Below the pieces are notes generated by a model. That model was given only the letters and a program-made list of their open reading frames with translations. It had not been told where the DNA came from and did not search any database. From Verticillium longisporum (Eukaryota; Ascomycota; Sordariomycetes; Glomerellales; Plectosphaerellaceae), in the NCBI GenBank assembly GCA_019188255.1, contig JAETXT010000006.1:4836001-4900000 (forward strand): DNA of 64,000 nt. The letters run 5' to 3'. A program made the translations under genes and the position numbers. Shown here one piece after another: positions 36,601 through 47,130 of the stretch; the first letter of the stretch is position 1, and each line of letters begins with the position of its first letter.

Positions 36601-39013
36601 CCTTGTCCTCCGAACAATTACCAACCTAGAGAGCGGTATCTCGGTCTGGATTCAGGACCAGCAAGGTATTTTGAGCAGCCGTCGTGATGGTGCTCAAGCC
36701 GAAGCTGTAAGTGGACATAGCTGATGAGACACCGAATGAAGACTGACAAAGAAATAGGTCAAGAAACTTTGGACTACGGTCTGCAGCACGATACTCTCCG
36801 GTGAACAGCCTCAACTTGAATCTTTTGAGATGCTGCTCTGCGCTGGCTTCGAGAGCAAACACCGCCAAATCGTGAACACTGCCGCTGAAGCGTGGAACCG
36901 CGTTTTCGAGGCTGCTGGTGATGTACAATACCCGGAAAGGCTCAAGGCTGTGCTCCTCTCCTCCCAGTCAGTCCTTGACTTGGTTCTTCCCGGCCTTCAG
37001 ATTCCCAGCATACCTTCCGAATCCCACAACCGATCATTTGTCGACTCCCAAGTCGACGTGCCGGCAGCGATTCCGTCGTCTTCGCGATCGTCTCGCCGGG
37101 GCGTTCTGACTTCATCATCAAAGTCTCGCCAGCTTGCGTCTTCCAGTCCAGCTAGGTTGAACTTGGCGGCAAAACAGCCATCAAGCAATACTCCGAAAAG
37201 GACACGAACCAGTGCCCGAAGCACGCCGAAGTCCCGACTGAGGCACGACGACTCGCAGCTTCACTTCACGCCTGTCGAATCCTCGCCACTCGCTGGGGCC
37301 CAGGAATCCCAGGTTTTGACGGAACGACAGCAGGAGGTGCGGGAGAGGCAGAAGGATGCTGCCGCCATCTTCCCCGGCCTCAGGAGCAGTCCTCTGAGGC
37401 ACGAGGCGGCGGCCCAGCAGTCATCGTCCAAGGTAACTGCAGCCGAGGGACGTAAGCAAAGACAACGAGATGTAACGCCTGAGGGGCGCGCAGAGGAGGA
37501 GGAATATGTCATCTCCACCCCCACTCCTCGGCGTGGTCAGGCGCTGGCTATGATTGTCGACGACCAGGACATGACCGATCCTCCTTCATCGCCACCAGAG
37601 CCTCGCCCATTCCCCCTGTTGCCGCATCTCAAGACTCGTTCCAGCCTCGGCGAGGTCGACCAAGATTGGCCGATGAGCTCGTCACCTGTGAACGGATCTC
37701 CAGTCGTCAGCAAGGAGCACGCCGCAGCCAACGAAATTCCTATCCTCGATATTACCGGCGGCGAAAACCACAACCCATCAAGTCTCGATACGCACGGCTC
37801 GGATATGATCATTGACGATTCCTTCCAAATGGAAGTCGTTCCATCCAGTGTCGCTTCAGAGGCAAGACTGCCAACACACAGGAAGGAAGTCGTAGTCATT
37901 GACGACGACGAGGCCGAGGAAGATGACGACGAGCCGTCGACGCCCCGAGCCCGAGATGACGTCGACGATGCCAAATCCGATGAGCCTGACGTCTTCGTCG
38001 ATGCGTTGACGAGTCCTCAGCAACCCCTGACCCGCTCGGCGAAGAAGGCGCTCGAGCGCCAAGCTGACGCGGAAAAGGACGGCTCCTTCGTCATGAGCGA
38101 CGGCGACGAGAACAGCATGCTGCGGCTCGTCGTTGAGCTGGACTCGCGCCGCTGCAAGCTGCCCATCAACCGTCACCCGGCCGAGTCCCCGTCCAAGCAC
38201 GAGGACATTAAGGAGGTCCTGGACTGCATCACGGTCGTCGCGCCCGAGGATGGTGAAGACGAGGAAGACGAGGCGAAGGAGAAGCCCCGCCGCAAATCGA
38301 AGTCCAAGTCCCGCTCGCCAGGCCGTTCGCAGAGCGTCGTGGAAATGTCCGCGCCGCCGCCAGCGAGTGAAACCAGCAGCAAGAAGAAGAAGCGCAAGAG
38401 GTCCGCGGCCGCGAGGGAGGAATCGACCAACAAGAAGGCAAAGCCGAGCCAGGAGGGCCTCCGCAGCCGTCAGACCTCGGTCCTCACGGATCGCTCGGTG
38501 GCCTCGTCGTTCTGCTCCGACAGCCACGCCGGCGACGCGGAAGGCCCGTCCTCGCCAGGACACCCCTCGACGCCTGCCAAGGAGACGCGCGCCCACAAGG
38601 CCTCGGTCACGCCCCGGCGCCGCAGCCGCAGGATCTACAGCGACGAGAAGGACACGGATACGGAGCTCGAGTCGCAGCTCGCGGCCGAACAGATCGCCGC
38701 CAGCCGCAGCCAGTCGCTCGCTGTCGAGGAGGCCGTTGCTCTCTCGACGTCGGTGTCGCGGGAGGCTTCGATGGACCTCAGCCACGACGTGACGCCTCGC
38801 GCTTCGCAGTCCGTCGCTATACCGACCGTCGAGGAAGACGAGGAGGAGGACAAGGACGAGAGTCAGAAGCCCACCATGCTCGACTCGCTGACCGGCGTCC
38901 TGGCGCAGCTCAAGTCGGCCACGCTCTCGCGAGACGAGGTCTACAAGATGGAAGATGTCCTCATGGATATCAAGAGGGAACTCTTTGCCGCCGAGAAGAG
39001 GGGAAGGGCATAA
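33683..39013 (+). CDS. RIF1: RIF1-like telomere and replication-timing protein
   Basis: Large nuclear HEAT-repeat protein of the Rif1 family, which controls telomere length, origin timing and DNA-end processing, largely by recruiting PP1. I infer exons 33683-36706 and 36758-39013, giving 1759 residues with no break. Residues of about 130 to 1070 form the helical Rif1 N-terminal domain (MSDMLESTVRQLAGTDRDAK, then AYMMLVRALQAS). It is preceded by two PP1-docking-like motifs, RVGF in SRKRVGFTALLE (about residue 75) and GILK in AKGILKITAS (about residue 110). The C-terminal 690 residues are disordered, with acidic runs (DDDEAEEDDDE), Lys/Arg blocks and many SP/TP sites, suggesting cell-cycle phosphorylation. 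The start was chosen at ATG 33683 for its Kozak-like context; upstream frame-matched codons look like leader. Confidence 0.9.
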
Positions 39014-39734
39014 TGAGTTTTTTTTTTTTGCCAATTCGGTCCTCATCGCACCACGAGGAGATGGACAGAAACCAAAGACATACCAACAACAATAGTAACA
39101 ACACGCCAAGACCATGAACAGGGAAACATGGGAGACAATGCGCATTTTGCTTTTCGGCGTACAGGCGACGGCGGCGGCGGCGGCGGCATCTGAGCTCGGG
39201 CGAGGGTTCAGCAGAGGTTGCTCTTTTTTTTCTCCGTTCTCCTCTTTTCGTTTTCCTTCACGTGTTCGCCCGAGATGAGAGAAAAACACTTCATAATTGT
39301 ACATGGTGACGAAACGGGAGGGGGGCATACATACCAAGGGCAGGTTGGGACGGATGGTTCGCCGCCTATACCTATGAATCACTCCAAGGACAGCATTGTA
39401 TACCTTAGATACCAAGTTGTGTAGATGGTGAGCAGCCCTGCGCGACATCAGGATATGGAGAGAAGCGAGGGAGAGACAGAATAAAGTCATGATCACATCC
39501 AATGCTTCACCAAAATCCTCCGGGTGATGACAAGTGTGCCAGCAAGGGGGTTGAAACATCGTCGTTTGGGTTTGTGCAGTTATAGGATCCTCCCACCTCG
39601 ACGCCAGGCATGACAAAGGAGACACGCTTGCTACCGACCTGCTTGCAGTCTCCACCTTCCAGTCATCATAGTCACCGTGCTGGCTGACTCCCTCGGTTTC
39701 TCCAGCTTCCCTCGGCCTACAGCTTTCCCGCGAT
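39014..39734. other. Region between convergent genes
   Basis: 3' regions of RIF1 and the epimerase gene. It contains a GGC trinucleotide run of about seven units near 39167-39187 and a T-rich stretch after the RIF1 stop. No coding frame recognised. Confidence 0.5.
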
Positions 39735-40760
39735 TCACAAGTCTCCCACCGCGATGACCTGCGCAACCTCAAAGGCGTCACCGGCTTCAAGCTTCTGCCA
39801 GCCCTTGACGGCACCGGCTTCCACACAGACCATGTTACGCCAACCATCATCGGGAGAAAAGTCGGGCATGGACTTGGCCTTGGCTTCCCAGGGGTTCCAA
39901 ACAACGACATCGTCCAGGTTGTCGCGGGTCAAGCTGTAGAGCTTGCGGCCCGAAGCACTATCGGAAACCACGACGGGAACCTTGGGCCCGCCAAGAGGAG
40001 TGTAGATGCGGTCTGTTTCGCCAGTGAGGGCGAGGTCGCCCGACTGGGTCTTTGTGGCAAGGGATTCGGTCTTGTCGAGGTATGAGGCGCCATCAAGGCT
40101 GGAGAGGCGGACGGCAGTGACATCCTGTGCAGAGTTGTTAGTGAGTGATGACGGCCATGGGGTGTCATGTGGGGCCGGGGGCGAGCTTACGGGAACGCGG
40201 AGGTAGGTGTGCAGAAGGACTTGGAGCTCAAATGGTTTGTCGTCTTCGTTGGTGATGACGAGCGATGTTGACAGTGCGTCGCGGTCCAGAGTCACGCTGT
40301 AGATGGCACCGAAGCTGTATCCCCATGCAGCCTTGGTCTTCTCGTCAAGACTCGAAGAGGACAGGCCAAAGTCTAGCTTGACGCTGTAGTTGGTGCCGCT
40401 CTCCTCGGATGACTTGCCGAGGAACTCCCAGCGGGAGGAGCGAGCAAAGCCGTGCTGTGGCAGGTTCTTGGTGGCCTCGTGGTCGGGGGCCTGGCCGAAG
40501 ACGGGAAAGACAAGGGGGATACCACCGCGGACGGGCTTGGAACCGTCGAGAGCGGCGGCCTCGGACAGCCACAGGCGGTCGCTGCCAGCAGCGTCTTTCC
40601 AGCTCAGCACCGTGGCTCCGTAGAGCAGAACGGAGATGGATTCGCCGGTGGGGAGGACGGCATCAACGCGCGAGTTGTCGTCGGACGTGGTGACTTGGGC
40701 CTGGGGCGGAAGGCCGGGAGTGGTGGCCAGAGCCGTGGGCTTGTTGGGGCGGTCAACCAT
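39735..40760 (-). CDS. Glucose-6-phosphate 1-epimerase (YMR099C type)
   Basis: Cytosolic aldose-1-epimerase-fold enzyme interconverting alpha and beta anomers of hexose 6-phosphates. I infer exons 40760-40191 and 40124-39735, giving 319 residues. Family landmarks: GATVLSWKDAAGSDRLWLSE, VRGGIPLVFPVFGQ, the catalytic-His region LPQHGFARSSRWEF, LLHTYLRV, and the catalytic-Glu segment NMVCVEAGAV. The ATG at 40760 is preferred over an in-frame one further upstream, because the extra residues are hydrophobic and unlike the family. The intron is 66 nt, divisible by three and stop-free, so intron retention would insert 22 residues without breaking the frame. No break is seen. Confidence 0.93.
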   Translation of the reverse strand: MVDRPNKPTALATTPGLPPQAQVTTSDDNSRVDAVLPTGESISVLLYGATVLSWKDAAGSDRLWLSEAAALDGSKPVRGGIPLVFPVFGQAPDHEATKNLPQHGFARSSRWEFLGKSSEESGTNYSVKLDFGLSSSSLDEKTKAAWGYSFGAIYSVTLDRDALSTSLVITNEDDKPFELQVLLHTYLRVPVSSPPAPHDTPWPSSLTNNSAQDVTAVRLSSLDGASYLDKTESLATKTQSGDLALTGETDRIYTPLGGPKVPVVVSDSASGRKLYSLTRDNLDDVVVWNPWEAKAKSMPDFSPDDGWRNMVCVEAGAVKGWQKLEAGDAFEVAQVIAVGDL

Positions 40761-41110
40761 TGCTGCAGGCTTGCTGATGACTGGCGGGAAAGGAAGAAGA
40801 TGGTACGCTGTTGCAGTGACAGGAAATACGAGGGCAAGCAAAAGCAATGAGCAAGAAGCAGAGGCTAAAAGAGCTGTGCTAAAGAGGAGGGGTGGGCGGG
40901 TGAGTTCGTGGAGTTAGTATCAAGGAACGGCACGGGCCAGACCGGGGGGGGGGTAAAGAGGGAGGGACGCGAAGCGATCAAGACTGGAAGGCTACCCTGG
41001 AACGAGGTAGGACAAGGATTGGGTGATGAAGCGGAAGTGGATGGGTGGTGTAGTGGAAAGTGGAGGGTAGGCGGAGGTGGGAAGCGGGAGTGGGAACACC
41101 AAAGGTCGAT

Positions 41111-41147
41111 GTGAGGTGAGGTGAGGTGTGGTGAGGTGGAGTGAGGC
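41111..41147. repeat. GTGAG-type imperfect pentamer repeat
   Basis: Six to seven imperfect copies of GTGAG/GTGTG/GTGGA in tandem upstream of the epimerase gene. Confidence 0.75.
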
Positions 41148-41244
41148 GGATGGCGGGGTTGTTCCTGAGGAGCAAGGAGGGGCAACCGGCGCTGGGAGGT
41201 AGGTGCCCAAGGTACTAGAGGTACCTAAGGTACTAATTCGACGC

Positions 41245-41286
41245 CTTTGGCTTTGGCTTTGGCTTTGGCTTTGGCTTTGGCTTTGG
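41245..41286. repeat. CTTTGG hexanucleotide microsatellite, seven copies
   Basis: Seven uninterrupted copies of CTTTGG, about 490 bp upstream of the epimerase start. The length suggests it is polymorphic between strains. Confidence 0.95.
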
Positions 41287-41638
41287 GCGGCAGGGGTGAG
41301 GGAGTGAGGGAGGGGCAACGGTCTCCCGAGGGGCTTGAGGGCAGCAGCTACCGACTTCAGCCTAGTGAAGCACATCCAGTGTCATCGCAGCACCTGAAAC
41401 ATCAACACATAGGTGCCCCGGTACGTACCCAACCCAGAGCACCGACGGTCCCCTCCCCTCCCCCCCCAACCCAGAGCTGCCTACTAGCGACGTCTCAGCT
41501 CCCCAAGCTCCCAAGCTTCTTTATCCATTTCAACCCATTGTGACCAATATCCGACCTCACGTAATCAATGGACAAACATCATTTCTCCATCATTACTGTA
41601 GCTGTTCCCTGTATCTGGAAGCCTTAGCCAAGCGCGGA

Positions 41639-44520
41639 TTAAGACTCAATCTTGAAGCCAAGGCTATCGCGTCCGTCATCAACCACTCTCCCCCACTCCA
41701 ATAACAACCGAAACAGGTACACCTCCATGTCTTCCCGTCTCAGCGCCTTGTCCGCCCACTGCCGTCCTGCCGTTGCGATCCATTTCGCGTCGCTGACTCG
41801 ACCTTCAAACTTAATTTCTCGTCCATTGACCGGTACACGGCCCTCCAGACCCGTAAAGTAGGCCAGTGTGCTGTGTAGCGCCTGGAACCGAATGTCCACC
41901 GGCACAAAGTGCACCCAGGGCAGTAGCCGCTCTGTATACCACGTCCGGAATATAGACGCAAGCACCGGCACGCTCCCTGATCGCAGCGTCTGCATGAGCC
42001 GCTTCGGCGGCGAGCTGTCGTCGTCGAGGAGCAGCACATATCGATACTTCAGCGGCTCTCCGCTCTCGCCGTCCTTGCCCTTCTCGCCAAACTCGAGCCG
42101 TGCCGCCGCGCACCCGGCATCCTCGCACGATGGATACGACGACACGCCAACATCGAACGGAAGTGCCGCATTGGCCTCTTGCGCGTGCACTCTTTCGTGA
42201 CTGAACCTTTTTGGGTCGCTCGGCGTCGGAAGCAACATCGTGACCTCGTCGCCCATTGTGGCATTGTTGACCTGGTGGAGAAGCCTGTGCCGGTGATTGC
42301 CGTGCAGCATGTCGTGACTGATGACTTGTTCGCCGAGTTCGCCCCGCCAGTGGAGCTTGTCGATACGCGTCTTGAAGTCCCGGTTCGAATCAGCCTCGGA
42401 ATCCGTCTTGCTCGTCATGGGTATTAAGATGTCATTGAACCCATCTGCCTTGAAGCTGCCAAAGACAGGCACCAACGTTTGGTGTGGCGCCATTTTCTTG
42501 TTGGTCATGTGGAAGGCATGAAGCCTCGACAGGTCTGGTTGAGAGCAGCGTTCCAGAGAGGCTTCCCACTTCTTCAGGAAGTGGTCCTCAGAGTGACCGC
42601 TCACGCATGAGACGCAGAGGTCACGCACATTCCAGTGCCGAAGAGTTCTCCCACTTGATCCAGCGGGGCAAATCTGGGCTCCCATCTCGCGGAACAACGA
42701 CGGTGACAGGAAAGCCTGGCGTACTGGCTTGCTGCCAGGCACTTCAGGGGTCTGTCCGGCCGGTATCGAATCTTTCGGGTCTTCCGAGCGCCGGGTGTTC
42801 ATATGATACTTTCCGTCTAGCGCCTGTCGCGGATGCTGCCCAAGATCCGACCAAGGCGTAAGCACACGTGGCTCGCCACTCAAGTTGATGGGCAGATCCA
42901 TATCGGACAAATACTCGGAAAAGGTTTCGATCATCTGGACCAGGTCATCCAAGGCCTGGCGGTGCTCGTCCTCGGCCTTGTAGTTGTGCGTCACTTTCTT
43001 GTTAGCGACCTGGACGAGAGCAAGCTCAGCCTCGCTGGCGGCGAGGTCCAACGTCGACTTTCGGATGCTGTTTGGCTTCAGGGACCAGAAGGGGGCCACG
43101 TCATTCTCAATTTGCTGGAAATGGTCCACAATGACTGAGCTCTTTGCTATCGCAAACTCATACCACTTGTCAAAATTCGGAGGGGGTCTCTGCCATCATG
43201 CCGTGTCTGGTATTCCTGAACAGCCACTTTCAAGCTCCTGCTCACGGATGCATGGGTCAACCAGCGGTCTGCTTCGGTGCGAGCGTCGTATATAAAAGTG
43301 TCGAGAGGATGTTTGTTGAGGACCTGATTCGTAAGAATGACGTAGACGGTCGATCCAATGATGGCAGCTGTCAGGAAGAAAAGTAGGAACGCGCGCCTGA
43401 CAAAGAGGACAGAGCGCAGGTTGGCCGTGTACATGAAGAGACCGAAGCCGGTCGCAATTAGGATGAAAGGTCCAAGGGTTGCGATCTTTGCGCCGCCGTA
43501 CGCATCCCCCACGGAAGACAAGGCCTGGTAAGAGGTCAGAAGGCTGGAGATGCACGTGATAATACCAAAAGGCTTGACAGGACCGGACTCGGTGACCAGG
43601 AGGCTCAGAGAAACAATGAGAAGACAAAAGGTGAAGCTGTCGTTGATCAAGTCGAACAAGTACTGCCAGCCCAGACCGTTGACACCTGTGGGCTGGACGG
43701 TGGGACGGAGTGTCTAGAGGATATGCATGGTCCACTCGTAGGCACCCACGGTCAACTGAATACCACTGAGGGTTCGAAGGCGAGCCCTCGTGGATTTGGT
43801 AAATACGAGGACTCGCCAAAGGAGGACAGCAATAACGCCATCAAGAACAAGGCCGACGACCTGCATAGAAACAATCCAGAATCGGTTGTCAAAGAGTGTC
43901 GAGCAAAAGTACGTCGAGTGAACCTTGTTCGCGGCAGCTAGGTATGCGCCTAGGTTGAACAAGACGACACTTGCGACCAGGGTTAGTCGTGTGGTCTTGA
44001 ACCACTGCTGGAGCTCGTCGGCGACTGTGACCCAAGGGTCGGTGGGCCACGGCAGTACGTCAGACTGCGACTTGCGACCGAAAAACACATCGTACACGAC
44101 CACGAGGGTGCAGAAAAAAGCCTGGAGGCGATGTCAGCTCTGGTCACTGGGAAGGAAGAGATCAGAAAATTCTACCTCAATGCCAGGTACTGAGCATTGA
44201 ATCTTAGCGGCAGTCTGGTGAAAGAGCTCGATTCGAATGATGATGCAGAACACGATGATAGGAATGAAGTAACGACGTGGTCGTCGGGGCAGGCTCAGGG
44301 GCGCGTGTTCGCTACTGGAGAGCGCCGAAGTCTGATCAGGGGTTTTCTCATCTGGAGGCTTCTTAGTTGCGTGTGGAAGAACCGCTCGGAAGGGACGGTG
44401 CTGACCGAATCTGGCGTCGGAGCCGGGAAGCCATTTTGATGAGTAGCTGACGAGCCATGTGAGGCCGGCCGATAGAAGGAGTACAATGGCAAGCGCGTAG
44501 CGTGGTCGTTCTGCCCCGGG
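41639..44520 (-). CDS. CAP10-type glycosyltransferase family 90 membrane protein (one stop, one frameshift)
   Basis: Golgi/ER multi-span glycosyltransferase of the fungal GT90 (CAP10/CAP59-associated) family; the substrate in non-capsulated moulds is unknown. I infer a first exon running to 44176 and a second from 44121 to 41639. The N-terminal part is membrane-embedded, with helices such as YALAIVLLLSAGLTWLVSY, RRYFIPIIVFCIIIRIELF, VASVVLFNLGAYLAAANK, DSFTFCLLIVSLSLLV and AFLLFFLTAAIIGSTVYVIL. It is followed by the CAP10 domain: FDKWYEFA, KLHWRGELGE, HDMLHGNHRHRLLHQVN, KYRYVLLLDDDSSPPKRL, FTGLEGRVPVNGREI. TAG at 43716-43714 interrupts EWTMHIL.TLRPTVQPTG in frame. At 43182-43186 five G (plus strand) occur where six keep the frame into the PPxFDKWYEFA motif. 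The start codon could not be located; coding is convincing only from about 44520. Confidence 0.85.
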
Positions 44521-45278
44521 TCAGCCTCTCTACATGTAGCGGAGTATGTCGTGTGTGAGCCTCACGATTCAATGTGTGATGCTCAAAGTTGTAAGAGATC
44601 CAAATGAAGGATGTCACCGCGCTGTCTCCAATTAACTTTCCATACGGGCAGCTGCTGATCAAGGCGCGCAGAGCTCACCAGAGGGCAGTGAGATGGAGTC
44701 GCCCATTCTGTGCCATTGCAGTGAGGTGGAGGACTCGGCCTCCTAGCACCTCATTGGGGAAGCCCGTTGAGGTGAGGCTTGGTTTCTTGAAATCGAGGTA
44801 TCCAGGTTGGTAGTGGTGGGTACCTAGGTAGCCAGGGATATCGCGTCGTGTCAGATACTGGCTCAATTCCCAGCGACCTGCCAACCCATTAGATGTCTGA
44901 GCCTTGTTGAAGCCAGCTGAGCCTTTTCAAGACGAAGGCCAGGACAATGAGGGATGAGATGATGGGAGACATGCGTCGATTCTTGAGCCAAGGGACAAAC
45001 AACGGCGGCCGTGACGACGCTCTTCAGGGGCAGACATGTCATCATTGTCTTAGGTAAGCCGGACGGAGCCACTCAACGCGTCTCCATCCCTGGACCCGCG
45101 TCAAGCTCCTGCTCCCTGGAAAGAAGGATCCGTGCACGGCGCACGCAACAGAATAGGCAGCTTCCATCTGACACAATCCACGTTGACCACATTCCGACCC
45201 CACCAAGAAGATCCTCTTGTTCCTCAGCCTTCTCCTCTGCAATTCGACTGTGCACAACCGCCGGAGATTGATGGAGAC
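44521..45278. promoter_or_regulatory. Divergent promoter region between GT90 and PFA4 genes
   Basis: The two genes point away from each other. The region holds their promoters and leaders, and possibly a short first exon of the GT90 gene. It includes the word GGTACCTAGGTAGCC at about 44818. No other coding frame recognised. Confidence 0.45.
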
Positions 45279-46667
45279 ATGGCTGGCTTCAATGATGCCC
45301 CCATCATCCAGAAGCTTGCCGTCCCTGGTGTGACCCTGCTCATCCTCTTCCTGGGGTACTCCTCTCAGTACCTGTTCCTCACAGCGGCCGATCTGGCCCC
45401 TGGGCCCCTCACATCATCACAGCTCTACACCTTCAACGGGCTTCTGTTATGTTTGTGGTTCACCTACTACAAGGCGTGTACCGTCGATCCTGGTCGCTAC
45501 ATCTTTACCTCCAAGATCCTTGAGGTGCCCGACGACGACAACGACAACGGCAACAAGACGAACCCGTCCCGCGATGACAACCTCAACAGCTACGCCCGCT
45601 GGTGCCGCAAGTGCGAGGCCCCCAAGCCCCCACGCGCCCACCACTGCCGGACGTGCCGCCGCTGCATCCCCAAGATGGACCACCACTGCCCCTGGACGAC
45701 AAACTGTGTCTCGCTGACGACGCTGCCGCACTTTCTCCGCTTCCTCGTCTACACCAACCTCGCCCTCGCCTACCTCTCCTACCTCCTCTTCCTCCGCTTC
45801 GCCGCCCTCTGGTCCGACCGCCGCCTGCCGGCCTAGCTGGGCCCCGCGCTGTCGGCCCTGACCCATCTCGCCTGCCTCGTCGGCGTCAACTTTCTCACCG
45901 CGGTCGCCCTGGGCATCATGCACGCCACGGCGACCTTCCACTGGCCCTCAAACATGACGACCATTGAGTCCTGGGAGGCCGACCGCCACGACGACCTCGT
46001 CGCCAACCGCGGCGGCCGCGCCTGGTGGGACGCCGGACGCGCCCCCTACCAGCGCGTCGAGTTCCCCTACGACCTCGGCCTCTTCGCCAACCTCGCCCAC
46101 GCCATGGGCACCCGCAACCCCCTCCTCTGGCTCGCCCCCTGGGCCGCCGGCCCGTCCGTCTCGCCCGTCGAGGGCCGGGGCGCCGGCTGGACGTACGAGG
46201 AGAACGGCTTCAACGCGCGCGAGGGCATGTGGCCGCCGCCGGACCCCAACAAGATGCGCGGCCGCGGCGCCTGGCCCGGCGCCAGGGCCGCCCTCGACAG
46301 GGAGGGCCAGGGGCCGCGGTACACGACCCCCGCCGAGGACATGGCTGCCTTTCGCCGCCGCCAGGAGGCCGACCTCCGCCGGTGGGAGGGCAGCAGGGCC
46401 GAGATTATGGAGGAGCTCGAGGAGGGCGAGGATTACGACATGCTGGATGAGGATGGGGAGGACGGCATGCACCTGAACCACGCTGCGGGCGGCGCGGCCT
46501 GGACCAACTCGGACGGCGAGAGGTTGTACGACTACGGCGTCGACGAGGACGCTGAGAACACAGAAGTCGACCTCCGCCACACAATCGTCGGCGAAGCTGA
46601 CGACGACGTGCCCCTGGCAGAGCTTCTGCGTCGGAGAAAGATCCGCCGAAAGGACGGCGAGGAGTAA
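45279..46667 (+). CDS. PFA4: Palmitoyltransferase PFA4, DHHC type (one in-frame stop)
   Basis: ER-located protein S-acyltransferase. In yeast Pfa4 palmitoylates chitin synthase Chs3; in moulds it also acts on Ras and other membrane proteins. A single exon of 463 codons starts MAGFNDAPIIQKLAVPG. The order is membrane helices, then the zinc-binding Cys-rich domain (RWCRKCEAPKPPRAHHCRTC) with the catalytic motif DHHCPWTTNCVS, then further helices (FLRFLVYTNLALAYLSYLLF; LTHLACLVGVNFLTAVALGI) and the TTxE-like motif MTTIESWEADRHDDL. The C-terminal half is acidic (MEELEEGEDYDMLDEDG) and ends TAA. A TAG at 45835-45837 sits between RRLPA and LGPALSALTHLACL, where the family has an ordinary residue, often Tyr. 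It lies after the catalytic domain; truncation would remove the last helices and the tail. Confidence 0.93.
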
Positions 46668-47130
46668 TTAAATCGAGGAGATACGAGTTCACGTAGCGAG
46701 AGGAAATATGGGACATGGATAACAAAAGTGGCAACAATTTCTTTTTTTAAAAGTCTAGACAAAAAGCGAGCATCACGCCGATCCAGCGCCAAACGCGACG
46801 CTGACCATCCTCCCACAGTTGAGAGCTCTATATCTCTACAAAATACGCAGCCAGAGCCAGCTTCCCTCCCCGCTTCCCGAGCCGACCTGGCTTGCCGCGG
46901 CGAAAGTAACAGTACCCCCTTCGCTCTGCTCTTCTTGCCACATAAGCGCGTCACCTCTGCGATCCCCTACGCGACGAAAGCGAAACTAAAGAGGTCGCTT
47001 GCCGTGCCTACATGCCCCTTATGCGGGCTGTCAGAGGAAACATAAAAAAAGGACTTGTTGAGCATCGTCAAAGTTCATCAAGCCATCAAATCAACACAAT
47101 TTTGCATGCCGTGGGAAGGACCAGCCTCGA
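46668..47130. other. Region between convergent genes
   Basis: 3' regions of PFA4 and MYO1. No coding frame recognised. Confidence 0.5.

Larger units (their letters stand above)
40761..41638. other. Epimerase promoter with simple repeats
   Basis: Between the epimerase start and the 3' end of the GT90 gene. It contains a GTGAG-type pentamer tract, a hexanucleotide repeat and the near-palindrome GTACCTAAGGTAC at about 41221-41233. No coding frame recognised. Confidence 0.5.

Noticed and set aside
24799..45837. A reassigned stop codon (TAG or TGA read as an amino acid)
   Set aside because: Most genes here end normally at TAG, TGA or TAA with no continuing protein after them, and the five internal stops include both TAG and TGA.
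24799..45837. RIP mutation as the cause of the internal stops
   Set aside because: RIP acts on duplicated DNA and leaves many C-to-T changes and an AT-rich bias. These genes are GC-normal, single in the window and otherwise well conserved.
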